DNA from: Zymoseptoria tritici IPO323
Taxonomy: Eukaryota > Ascomycota > Dothideomycetes > Mycosphaerellales > Mycosphaerellaceae
DNA: 64,000 bases
Assembly (NCBI RefSeq): GCF_000219625.1
Contig: NC_018214.1
Span: forward strand, 2,604,001 to 2,668,000
Reading direction: 5' to 3'
Shown here: piece by piece, positions 22,953 to 35,399 of the stretch
Layout: the number at the start of each line of letters is the position of its first letter
Numbering within the stretch: position 1 is the first letter of the stretch
The notes under the pieces: generated by a model
The model's database searches: none
The model's input: only the letters and a program-made list of their open reading frames with translations
Told to the model about the DNA's origin: nothing
Made by a program: the position numbers and the translations under genes

Positions 22953-25900
22953 ATGGAGTGCTACACTGAGCTTATCGCTCCCACCGCCGTCACCCACTCC
23001 CTTGCACTTCCATTCCTCACGACCGACGCCAACAATTTGATCGTTGTCAAGACCTCGCTCCTGCAGGTCTTCGCCCTTCACGATGCGCAATCGAAATTGG
23101 TGTTGATTGGTGGGTATCCTCTCGCGGGAACGGTCACGTCGATCGCGCGCGTCAAAACTCTCGACACGCGCACCGGCGGCGAGGCAATATTGTTGGCCTT
23201 CAAGAACGCAAAGCTCAGCTTGATCGAATGGGACCCCGAGAACCACCGCATCAGCACCGTCAGCATACACTACTACGAAGGCGAGAATGTCATCGCGCAG
23301 CCTTACGGGCCGAGTCTGGGCGAATACGAAAGCATTCTCACAGTCGATCCTGGTTCAAGATGCGCGGCATTGAAGTTTGGCGCACGACAGCTTGCCATCC
23401 TTCCCTTTCGCCAATTCGGAGACGAGCTGTTGGGAGAAGAGGAGGGCGAGTTTGAAAATGCAAACGATGGCACCACCAGCAAGAAGCATGACGCTATGCA
23501 GAATGGAGAAGATGAGGCCGAGCAGACACCATACAAGCAGTCATTCGTTCTACCTTTGACCACCCTGGATCCAGCCTTGAGCCATACCATTGATCTGGCG
23601 TTCCTTCACGAATATCGTGAGCCGACCTTTGGCATCATCTCCTCCGCCATCGAGCCTTCTTATGCCCTATTCGACGAGCGCAAGGACATCTTGTCATACA
23701 CCGTCTTCACGCTCGACCTGGAGCAAAAGGCATCTACCAATTTGATCACTGTTCCGAATCTCCCATCCACCCTTTGGAAGGTCGTTCCTTTACCGTCGCC
23801 GATAGGTGGCGCCTTGCTGATCGGCACAAATGAGTTCATTCACGTCGATCAGAGCGGCAAGGCAAATGCCACCGCTGTCAACGAGTTTGCGATGAAAGAG
23901 AGCGATTTTGGTATGGCGGATCAATCTGGTTTGAATTTGAAGTTGGAAGGTTGCAGCGTCGAGATTCTCAATGCGTCCACTGGCGAGATGCTTGTAGTGC
24001 TCCGGGATGGTTCTCTCGCAACGGTCGACTTCAAGATGCTCGGCCGCAGTATCAGTGCTGTGATTGTCACGATAATCTCGTCAGAGAATGGCGGAAAAGT
24101 CTTCTCAACCGCTCCCTCTTGTGTGTCAAGACTGGACCAGAATAACCTCTTCATTGGCAGTGAAGATGGCTCTTCCTCTCTTCTTGGCTGCACTAACTCG
24201 CAGAGTGGTCTGAGCAGGAAGCGTTCTCATGCTCAGATGCTAGGTCAGAATTCCGGAGACGAAGAGGAGGATGTGCTGGACGAGGACGATGACGACTTGT
24301 ACGACGCCGAGCCCGATTCGAAGAAAAGAGCGACTTCGGTCGCGGAACAATCAGCCGGCGACTCGAGCACGCATTTCGTGATCAAGGACGATTTGCACTC
24401 CATTGGCCCCATCAACAACACATGCGTCGGCAGATCTAATGCTGCCGGTGAGGACAAATTGCAACTGCTCGCAGGGACAGGCAAGAGCCGATCGAGCAGA
24501 CTGGCCTGCATCAACCGCGACATCATACCTCAGCATATCCGAAAGAACCAATTCGAAGGCGCGAGACACGCATGGGCTGTTTGTGCTCGCGAGAAGAAGT
24601 CGGATGACGTTCAGCCCGACAACATGCTCTTCGTACACAACGGCAGCAATACCAAAGTCTACGACATCACCAGTGCAAACGACGATGAAGCAGGCGAGGG
24701 CGGCTACACAGAGCGGTCAGCGACGGAATTCGAGCACGATGGCGAAACGCTAGAAGTACTCACGCTCGGGCATGGGACCGCCGTTGTACAAGTCCGGCGT
24801 ATGGAAATCCGGACGTACGACAGCCATCTTGCGCTCAGTCAAATCATCCCAATGATCGACGATGAGACCGACGCAGAGTTCAGCATTGTACATACGTCAG
24901 CCTGCGATCCTTACCTGCTCGTTATACGAGACGACAGCAGCATTCAGGTTCTGCAACACGAACGGAAGGACATTGAGCCTCTGGATATCACACCCGACGC
25001 TGCGGACAAGCAGTGGATGAGTGGTTGCGTGTATTCTGGTGAATTCACGGACGGAAACGCAGCGCTGTTCCTTCTCTCTGCAGAAGGCTCCTTACATGTG
25101 CTCACGCTTCCGGACCTGCAGCTGGTCTACATGACTCCTGCACTGCCTCACTTGCCTCCGGTCTTGTCTGCAGATGTCAGTCACAGAAGAATGGGTGTGA
25201 AAGAGACTTTGACGGAGCTTCTGGTCGCCGACCTGGGCAATGATGGTGTTCTCCAGCCTTATCTGACGGTAAGGACAGCGATGGACGATGTTGTTCTATA
25301 TGAACCCTTCCATTCTTCGCCGTCAGCTTCGACCGGACCCTGGCATTCGAATCTGCGGTTCAGGAAAGTGCCCGTACCGTACATTCCCAAGTACAACGAC
25401 TCTCCTCTCGAGGACCCCAACGCTCGACCGCCCGCGCTGAGACGCATGCAAATTGGTGGATACAATACCGTTTCGATACCTGGTGCGCCGTCTTGTCTCT
25501 TGTTGAAGGAAGCATCTGGACCGCCGAAGATTCTGGAAGTGAACGAGCCCAAAAGGTCGAACGCCACTACTATACTGACTCCGTTAAACCGCATCGGCTG
25601 CGAGAATGGCTTCGCGACTGTGGATGTAAATGGCGCATTGCACGAGTGCCAGCTTCCTCCTGACGCCTGGTTCAGCACTGGCTGGAGCATTCGTCAAATA
25701 GACCTTGGTGATGATGCGCGAGAAGTACGGCATTTGGCGTATCATGAAGCCAGAGGAATTTTCGTTGCGGCAACATGCACGACAGTTGACTTCTACTTCG
25801 CAGAGGAAGATGGCAGACATCCGGAACAAGATGGTAAGCATTGAACCTCTTCCTGTTATCCCCCACCTGCGTCGCATCTCGATAAAGCATACTTTCTTCT

Positions 25901-27252
25901 CTTTCGATGAGAACGGACATTTGTAGAGCATGCCAGAGAAATCTTGGACTCCTCAAGTTTTGGCTCGTCTTGCAGAAGTCGATGGGACTCAGCCGTATTC
26001 ATGACGATACATCACAATCAGCACCCGAACCGAAGAATGAAGCTAACTTGCATTAGACATCTCCATCCGTCCACAGGTCCCACAATACAGCGTCCATCTC
26101 ATCTCTGCGAAGACGCACAAGATCATACATACCCACAAGCTCCCATATTTGGAAACCGTCACGGCCTTGAAGGTGATGCCAGCAGAAGTTAGCGAGCTCT
26201 CTCACGAGGTCAAACCTGTGGTCGTGGTATCGACCGGAGCTCAGCGTGGCGAGGACATGCCTGCGAAAGGCGCACTCATCGTCTTTGATGTAATCGATGT
26301 GGTTCCGGACCCTGACGTCGAAGAGAGCGGCTTACACCTCCACGTATTGGCGAGAGAAGAATCCCGTGGAGCCATTACGGCTCTCGCATCATTTCCCGGC
26401 GGCATGATTGGTACAGCTCAAGGACTCAAGCTGATGATTCGAGGCATGCGAGAGGATGGATCATGTTTGCCTGTGGCCTTCCTGGATGCTCAATGCTATA
26501 CTTCACTCCTGAAAACGCTCGACTCCCGCGGGTTGTGGCTCGCTGGAGACGCATGGAAAGGACTGTGGTTCGGTGGCTTCACTCAGGAGCCGTACAAGCT
26601 CACACTGTTGGGCAAATCACCGCGCACCGAGATGGAGGTTATCGAAGCCGACTTTCTGCCCTTCGACGGTGCTCTGTTCCTGCTCGTTCTGGACGCTGAC
26701 GCAGATCTTCACGTTCTGCAGTATGACCCGGAGAATCCCAAATCACTCAATGGCCAGCGCTTGCTTCATCGAAGCACATTCCACATTGGCCATTTTCCGA
26801 CTGGAAGCATGTTGTTGCCCAGCACGTTGGCGCCATTCACGGAGCAGGCCCGTGATCTTCCCAATGGGGACAGCGAAGACACCAAGCAGGAAGAGGTCAA
26901 TTCACCACTCTTCCACGTCTTGACCACGACATCCAGCGGCTCTATCGGTCTCATCACGCCTCTCGATGAGAGTACGTATCGCAGACTCAGCGCATTGCAA
27001 GGTCATCTCACCAATATCCTCGAGCACGCCGCCGGTCTCAATCCGAGGATGTACCGAACGGACACCGAGATGAAGGCCACAGACAGTGAAATGGGAGGTG
27101 CCAAGGGCGTTGTGGATGGCAGCTTGATCAGACGAATCAGCGAATTGGGAGCGGCCAGAAGAGCGGACGTACTGAGCCGAGTGGGCGGAGACGTATGGCA
27201 GTTGAGAAGCGATCTGGAGGTCTGCGGGGGCGGTGGATTGGGCTATTTGTGA
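22953..27252 (+). CDS. CFT1: CFT1, cleavage and polyadenylation specificity factor large subunit (CPSF160)
   Basis: Two exons, 22953-25833 and 26057-27252, with a 223-nt intron (GTAAGC ... GCTAACTTGCATTAG, a good branch site) and matching phase; 1,358 residues. The start is set at MECYTELIAPTAVTHSLALPF, the conserved N-terminus, although the frame is open 55 codons further upstream. The protein is an array of beta-propeller repeats with no catalytic residues. An acidic insert (DEEEDVLDEDDDDLYD) lies near residue 435. The C-terminal half has the usual RVPQYSVHLISAKTHK-type stretch just after the intron, AILVFDVIDVVP-like and TEMEVIEADFLPFDG segments. In the cleavage and polyadenylation factor it acts as scaffold for the AAUAAA-recognising subunits. 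Length and both ends match the family. Confidence 0.92.
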
Positions 27253-27467
27253 GGGCTGAATTGAGTGCAACGAAGTTGATGTCTGGTCGTATACCGTGAA
27301 AGCAGAAGTAGATTCCCGCCATCTCACACCGTCCCGACTACCAATCCTGTCTCAGACCACTATACTGTACACAAGTAGGCTGCGCTTGTCTCATTCTATT
27401 CTATTCAATGCCATCTCTTCAAGAAGCGGTCTAACATATCTGTTCACATTTACATGCCCACTCTCAT
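27253..27467. other. Convergent intergenic region
   Basis: About 215 bp between the CFT1 stop and the alpha-1,3-glucan synthase stop. Only 3' ends are expected. Confidence 0.35.
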
Positions 27468-30400
27468 TCAAGGCTTGCTCAGCTGCTCCTTCCGGAAGAA
27501 GAAAAAGTATCCCACTGGAATGACCAGCTGACACGCCAGTGCAATCCAGAACCAGGGCTGCGATAGTCCAGCTACCACGCCAGCGGAGAGATCAGGAAAC
27601 ACTGGGCCTGGACCATTTCTGTCCGGCGAAGTAGCTTTGGCAAGGATTGTGATGGCCGCTCCCAGAACTTGCGCCGCGGTCAACACCACGGCAACATGGA
27701 TTCTAGTCAGAGTCTGCAGCAGCGCCATACCGATGCCGACGCCCTGAACAGCGTCCAAAACACCGAGCCATAACCAGAGCGATCGACCGGCGAGCGCACC
27801 GGCGACTGGTCCACCGGGCACCCAAGGCAGCCAGAGGCCGTAAGAAGATGTACCCCACCACATCTGAGCCCATCGGGGAGCTAACAGACCAAAGGCGAAC
27901 ATCGGCAGGAACCAGGAGTGAGACTTGCTGAGCTGTGCGCATATGAGGAGGATCAAGGTCCAGACTCCGATGAAGAAGACGAGTACGAGAAGCGCGATCG
28001 CCCATTTGGGTGCGTAAGTCGAGCTCCAGAGGTAGCCCCAGCTGCGGCCGTATGGTGCTGAAAGGAAGTAGTTCTGCAGGATGACAGACACAAGGAACCA
28101 CATGATCAGCTTGCGTCGGGCCAGAGATCGGTAGAACTCGGGGATCTTTCCGGGCGTTTGGCGATAGTATGGCGGCAAAGATGTGAATAGGAGGAGTCCG
28201 ATGCCGAATAGCACTGCTGCAACGGGCAGTGAAGCGGCCGCCAGGATAGGCTTGTTTGCATACATGTTTCGCGCATCGATTCCTCTAGCGGATGCTTCGG
28301 ATATTGTGCGGCCCCAGTAGAATAAGGCGACGATGTAGATTTGTTGGAATCCTTGGATGAGACAGGCACGGTAGACCCAGGCTTTGATTGGAGCGCCACC
28401 TGCGGATGTTAGCGAAAATCAAGACGGAGGATTGTGGGTAAAAGTCTTCCTACCTTCGTCGCCAAAGTTCAAAGCAAAATAGAGCGAACCACTTGCGGAC
28501 GCCGTGGCGTACAACGCAGTCGCCACGTTGCGCGCCCAGTCTCTTCCAACTCCTTGGGGGATGAATGGTGCCAGTCCAATGATAGTGAATGCCAGCCCGT
28601 ACAACGCAAACGGAATGGACAAGACGAAGCGTGGCTTCAGCCTTCGGTACACGAACCACCAGACCAAGGATGCGACGAGATAGATCAAACTGACGATATA
28701 GATCCTGAGTGTCTCGTTTCCGTGGGTGCCACCCGTGATGAGCACAATCTGGTAGGAGTTGGCGGCCATGATCTAGAATGGAAGTCAGCGGGTAGTTCAG
28801 GCGTTTAATGGGAAGAGCAAAGCTCCTTCTCTCCTTTCTTACCTGACCGATGGCCAAGAATATACTGTAAATTGGCCAGTCCATCACCCTCGTCCGCAGC
28901 CAGCGTTTCAAGATCGAAGGTCGCACGTAACCTTCTTTCATCAAGAATTCGTCCTCCATGTTCGAAGGCTCATATGCGGTCGAGGCATGGAAGTCCTGGT
29001 GGCTCATCGACGAGCGCCTCGATGAATCAGAAGAACTACTCCTGCTGGGCGCTGGCGACGGTCCACGACTTGCAAGTGGTGATCGACCCAGCTTTGCGTT
29101 ACGATATCTGCCGGCCCATTCCTTCTCGCTCTCTTTCAAGAAGTCTTCGATGGCGAGCGAGCTCTCGGAGGTCTTGGCGTTGAGATCTTTCTCCAACATT
29201 GACTGAAATTTGTTGTAGTATTCTCCAGTCTTGTCAGTGAAGTTCAGCTCGATCTTTTGGAGGTTGTAGTCGCTGCGACCGTGCGTTACCTCGTCAAGAC
29301 TGAGCAAAGACGAGCGAGAGGCATTCGCAGATCGCAACGGGAAAAGTCCCAGACCTGGATCCGGCGATGCTGAGCCAGAGGTTGGGCTTGGAGATCTGGT
29401 TTGGGATCCTCCCCCTCGGCTGAGGTTCATCGGACGGGGATCGATGGGTGTAGGATCCATGACAGAGATCCGCGGGGTGACCTTTCGAGTTGATCTCCCA
29501 CGCTCTTCATCCAGTCTTGCCATCGTGCGTGGTACAACGTTGTCGAGATCGTTAAAGTCACGTAGGATTCCGGTGGTCTGTCGCTGCCGAGCAGCTTCGG
29601 CCTCTTCGAGTGATATCGGAACTTCCATGTTCTCGTTCTCGTCCTCGGCTCCATCGTCGTGCGGTACTAGCAGCCGCAGGCGGGATGGACGATGACCGGG
29701 TCCAGCGCGGGTTCCTAGGGAGAGCGTTCGGTTCAGGCCACCTGAGGCAGCCGAACTGCCAGATTCCCCTTGGGTCGGTAGCGGGCCTATGGTGTCCTCG
29801 TCTTCTGCTTCGTACATCGAAAGACGTTCCTGGCTGACATTCCTGCTCGGCGGAATGAGCACTTCCAAACCTGCGCCTGATTGTCTTTGAACGACCTTGC
29901 TTGACCGGCGTTCTTTCTCGTGGATCCGAATCGATGCGCTCTGCAATATCTCAAGATCCTCGACCCATTGCGCGACCGGGAATCGTTGTTTGGCCGACCG
30001 AGCTCGCATGTCAGCTCTCACATCGTGAGCGGACGAAAGGGCATCCTCGATCGCAGCCTTGAACTGGTGCATCATGTGTCTGGACGTGTCGCTCTCGACG
30101 GTGAACCACCATCCTGGCATTTGACCAAGGCCGCCGACTCGTGCACCAACACCGAGAGCACCCTTTCGTCCGAACTCGACAGCGACGAGTCCAAACGGCT
30201 CGTCTCTGCTGGGGATCAAGGCAAATCTGCAAGGAGGTCAGCTCTGTGATCATGAGAGGTCTTGGACAGCCGGATATTCTTAGTGTACTTACTCGGCGCC
30301 GCTGAAGATGAAGGGCGGTAGTGCGGTGAATTCTGGCTTAGAGTAGACACGACCCGGATATTTCTTCATGACTGCATTCTGTTAGCGCTGGTGCAGGTAA

Positions 30401-33400
30401 AATAGTTCCATGATTCTGCACTCACTCTGCTCGAGCTTCAAGGCGGCAAATTTCCCGTGCAAGTCAATGACTGGACCGACACAAATAAGTTGCACGTTGG
30501 CGTGCTTGTCGAGAACAGCAGGAAACACGTCTGCGATAAGATCAATGCCCTTCTGGACCGACCAGCGGCCAACGAAGACGAATAGCTCCGCCTCTGGGTC
30601 GACTTTCAAACCAGCCCATTCTTGCGCTTGCTTGCGAAGGTCTCCTCGTGCTGCCTCGTACGCAGGGTCAATCTTGATGTTCGCCAGCTGCTTCATCTCC
30701 GCTTCTTTGTTATACGGCTCGACGTCGCTAGGATCGGGGTTTGGCAGTTTTCCAATGGCTTTCAGCTGCCAGAACACTGGATATCTGGCCCACGAGCGAG
30801 GTCCGTACTTGTTTGACACACCGACTGCGCCGAACCCCTTCTGGTGCACGCGCAGATAGGACGCGGCGGCGTGAATCAGGTTGAATCTGAAAAGTCAGCA
30901 TGATCTCCGACAAGCGACCGTATTTCCGAGGCGGCACGTTGCACTTACACTTCACCGAACTGCACGTATTTCTGCACAACCTCGCGAGACAAGTTATAGG
31001 CTTTGCAGACTTCGTCCTGTTCTTTCTTCCCTCGCATTGGCCACAGGCCTTGAAACTCTGCGTTGTGCAGGGAAAGACAGCATGGTATGGTTCTTGGAAG
31101 GAGGTAAAGCGGTGCCGCCGCGCCTGTTTGGTGTCAGCTCGATGTACAATTCCATTGTCTTCGATATCACTCACCATGGTAATCGTTGATGTGGTAAATA
31201 TCGACGGGAAAGCGATTCACAGCCTCTGCAATGCACTGGTTCCATGCGGAGTAATAGATGGCACTGTCCAGGTCGTCCATTCTTGGCGGGTACGGCTCGG
31301 CCTTTGTCTGTTGTCGGAAGACCGGTGCATCAAGCAGGACTGTAAGCATGGTCAGTATGTCCCTGCAGCATGACTCAAAGCGTCCAACGTACCGTATGTG
31401 ATATTACGCAGCTGATGGTACTGCACTTGGATCTCATACTCTTTCTCCAGGATCGTCACAGTCATAGGCTCCGCCATTCGATCGATGGGATAGTCGATCC
31501 CTCCCACGCATGGAACCACCCAGATCAAGTCCTGCTCACCGAGCGCCTTGCCCATCAACTGCGCCATCACACCAAGACCGCCGATCTTGACCTTGATGTT
31601 CCAGTCCTCGATGTCGTACTCGATCGTTGCGATCAGTACAGTCCTTCGTTTGTTCTTGCCCGCAGCGGCCAATGTCGCCGCCACAGAATTGTCTGAGACT
31701 GATCGGTTCTTCATCTCAGTAAGTGGCAGGCTCTCAGAAACCGTACGGTCTTTGTCATTGTCCAGCTGCTCGAATCCAGCTCGGCGTTTGCGAAAGTTGC
31801 CGAAAAATCCAGCCACGCCTTTCTTGGAGATACCTGTCGCGTTGAACTTGATCTTGTAGAAGAAGCCCATGTAAGCCCAGATGGCCAAACTTGCTGAGAT
31901 GACGGGAAGCGTCCAAAGCAGGCCGAACAAGAGCATCTGCACGATTCGACTGCCCCTCGGAACGAGTGTGTACCGTAGACTGCCTGAGTCAACTTGGACT
32001 TCATATGCCAGATAAGGTGCAGCGGGATGGGTGGAGATGTTGATCATAGGTGCGGCCAGGGACTGTGGAACCATTCGATCGAGGACATTGTCTCTGTTCA
32101 CATCTCCAAAGACGAATGTCTTATCAGGCTCTCCGTCTGGATTCATGCCCCACACATTGAATTGAAGCTCAGATGGCCATTCCGCGGAGAAGTGGAATTT
32201 CGAAAGCCCGTCCTTGTCCTGATGAGCATAGTTTGGAAGTCCCGCATCGTATCCGAAAGAGTTGTAAAGACCTTGGGCGAACAGGTGCGGGTACCACCTG
32301 GGAGGCTTGTTCTCTGGCCAGTCGGCATCGGCATGCTGCAGGTGAGAGCTACTGCCAGCCAGTTCGCTCCAATACTGCATCTGGATATGATGACCGTGCC
32401 ATTTTTGAAGCTTGGTGCCGGACCATGGTAACTCAGTGATGGTCGTCTTCCCCCCTTTGTAGTCAGTCCAGTTCGTCCAACTAGAACCAAAGTTCGTGCT
32501 GTATCGAAATTTGTCCGCTCCAGCCGCATCGTGAGTGAACACCAGCTCTCCGCTCTGCTTTGTGTATGCTTTGCGAGTGTAGTTTGCGGCGTTGGTCCAC
32601 ACCATGGGATTCGTCCGGCTACCGATACGGAAGAGCAGGTGGTCCACAGCAGTGACTTTGATGCCATCTGTTGTGGCTTCGTCCCGAAGAGTCATTTTGT
32701 GGATGCCGTCAGCAACGTCAATCAGATCCGCTTTCCAGCTCCAGGTGGACGGAACGTAGGCGCCATAAGTTGGCACATCTGCTGCTTCCATGGTCGTGCA
32801 GGCGATAGTGGTGTTGTCGATTGTTGGCGTGGCGCCACCATCGGTCTTGGATGTAAAGCTGATGGCTTGAGTCACCGAGTCGCAGTCCATTTCTGTCGAA
32901 AAGCGAAGCTCAATAGCGACCCGTGAAGAAGAGTTCAGCCGCGCATCGTGACCAGGTATGAACTTCGTCAGCATAGGTTCGGGAGCAGTCCACGCACTGA
33001 CAGGAACATAAGCCATGTACCCATATGGTCCGAACTTCATTTCTTTGACACATCCGTTGGCCTCCTCGGACTTGTCGATGAACAACTTCTTGCCGGGTCC
33101 TTCTTGGAGGGTGATCTTGTCGTACGGCGCAAGCAGATTCTTGACCTTGGTGCCTTGTGGAAATGGTGCAAGTAGAGCGGTATCGTTGTTGGTGCAGTCA
33201 AAGCTGTAGTTCACCGGCAACGGGTCGTTGTGGTAAACGAACCAGACGGAGCCATTGCCAACTGCTTCCAGAACGTCGAGCTGGTTTCGAACCACGCTCC
33301 ACATTCCATATTCTGTTGGAGTTCCTCCCGAGTAGGGCAGCACGACCTCGTGTGTCTGTTTCGATAACGACTGCAGGTTGAAGCCATCCCGCAGCACTGG

Positions 33401-35399
33401 ATACCTTTCTCGTAGGGCGTTCATTGACTTGATGATATTCCGAACTGGATGCGAAGGATCCCGATGATCATAAGCTGCCGTGTCATCTTTACAACCGTGC
33501 AGACCCTCGTCCAGAGGCCAATTGATGAACTGTGATGAACCGAGCTTGTAGCATCCGTGCATCTGCCAAGCCGGTGTGGATGTCATGGCCTGTCTACCAA
33601 AGACATAGTTCTCTGCTGTATTGTCCATGATGTAGAATGCTTGCTCTTCTCCCCATAGTAGCAGCGGAATGCCGGGCATGTGCAGAGTAACCACGTACAG
33701 TCCGAGGAGTCCTCGATCGAGACCGCCAACCATTGCAGGCCAGCGAAAAACGTCCTAGACACAACATCAGCTCAGCACAAGCCGTGCAAATGGTTCTCTG
33801 CGATACGCACCTGGTTAGATGCGCCCCACATGTGCCGTGGATCGAATTTGCCTGTATTCGCATTGAGCATGTCATTTGTAGTAAGCATAACATTCCAGGT
33901 ATCAACAAGATCTGCAGGCACGTCGTATCCTGCAAACTCGGTTAGTTCAAGACATCCAAAGCTGATTCCGAAGCAAATGATGCTCACCAGCTGAGACGAT
34001 TCCATCCAGACCCAAAAATCGTTGAAGCGTTCGGTAGATACTGTAGTGGAATGCAACGGCATCAAAGCCATTCAGGCCTTCCTCCCGAAGAAAGCGCTCG
34101 CTGTCGGCATTTGTGGTCAAAACAGCTTCGGTGATGTTCTTCGAGGCCATCTCAGGCTCTCTACCGCGACCAAGGTAGATGGAGCCGAAGTTGTTTCCTC
34201 CCGCGATCTCTCCCGTAATGAAGAAGTTTTCTTTCCCGTAGTTCCGTGCGCAGGTTCTCATCGCTTTCGCCATCTCCGCAATCGGGTCTGGTGTCATTTG
34301 CGTGGCTTTGTCGTACCGGAACCCGTCGATATCCAATTGTCCAATGATGAGACAGGCAAAATGCTCTATGCGCTGTCTTACTGACGGCACCCATTCGCGC
34401 AGACGATCTTGCACGGATGCAAACTTGGACAACTGCCGTTGCCAGTCCGGGAATACACCGAAAGCTTCCGTGTCTCCATACTGATCAAAGTCGCTGTCAT
34501 AGCAGCCAGGCCCAACTTTGTCAAAGTTCTCGCTTGAGCCCGGGAGCACGCGGTGGCCCGACTCGTTCCAGAATCGAGGATATTCGCAGGTTTCGTTGTA
34601 TGTGTTGCCAAAGCTGAAATCGTGGTATCTCCGTTCCGACTTGTATTCTACCTTGTACTCTTTCGGATTGAACGGCGTGGACGAGTTGGGGTAGCCGTCG
34701 AATGCGAGTAGGTCGGACATCCTGCACAACTTAGTATTCGTTCTGTACGAGCGAGAGATGGTGTACTTGCGTTGCTCCAGTAGTGTCGAGCATCAGATAC
34801 ATGCCGCGGCGATGAATCTCGTCGATCGCCGACTGCCATTGTGCTAGGGTTGCGAAATGGTGGTCTAAAACCGTCGTGTCATAAGGCTGCAGTGCTGGTT
34901 AGCCAACCCGTATACCCATTCCGAGGCTCTTCACATTCATACCGAGTACTGATCGTATGCCCAGGGAAAACTCAGAAGAATTGTGCCGGCGATATAGATT
35001 CCCTGACCTAGGTTAGAGTGCTGTGCAGCTTCACAAATACCTGCACCTCACCTTCACACCCATTCCTTGAAGATAGTCCAAGGAGTCCGTCAGACCTTTC
35101 GCATCACCTCCATGGCGGAACAGTGTGCTCAAAGGATCGTGCTCAAAAAGGGTTCCATTGATGTTGTCGTTTGTTGGGTCGCCGTTCACGAACCGATCCA
35201 GGAAGAGTGTGTAAAATGGGAACCGCCAATTGTCTGGAGATTTCGTATAATTGTGACCCTCCCACTGGCCGGCATATTGCAGCGGTTGCTTCGCATCGCG
35301 ATCGGTGTTCAGGTTGTAGTCGACTTCGCGAGGATCGTACGGTGAGGCCAGGACCTGCAAGGCGAAGAGCCACAAGACCAAGGCGATTAGACTCGCCAT
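27468..35399 (-). CDS. ags1: Cell-wall alpha-1,3-glucan synthase
   Basis: Thirteen exons: 35399-35052, 35002-34943, 34886-34771, 34721-33988, 33929-33811, 33754-31393, 31339-31175, 31123-30949, 30886-30426, 30371-30293, 30226-28843, 28772-28454, 28399-27468. All phases agree; 2,417 residues, the family norm. Signal peptide ([18 protein letters not shown]); extracellular GH13 amylase-like domain with nucleophile Asp in [11 protein letters not shown] (about 305) and [11 protein letters not shown]; one membrane span (about 1,060-1,090); GT5 starch-synthase-like domain with [13 protein letters not shown] (about 1,185) and [20 protein letters not shown] (about 1,545); a Ser/Arg-rich linker; many membrane spans from about 1,980 to the end. 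It makes wall alpha-1,3-glucan: the intracellular GT domain polymerises, the membrane part exports, and the outer domain is thought to join chains. Intron 3 is GC-AG; all others are GT-AG. I placed the start at 35399 because the signal peptide begins there, not at an upstream in-frame ATG (35474). Confidence 0.96.
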
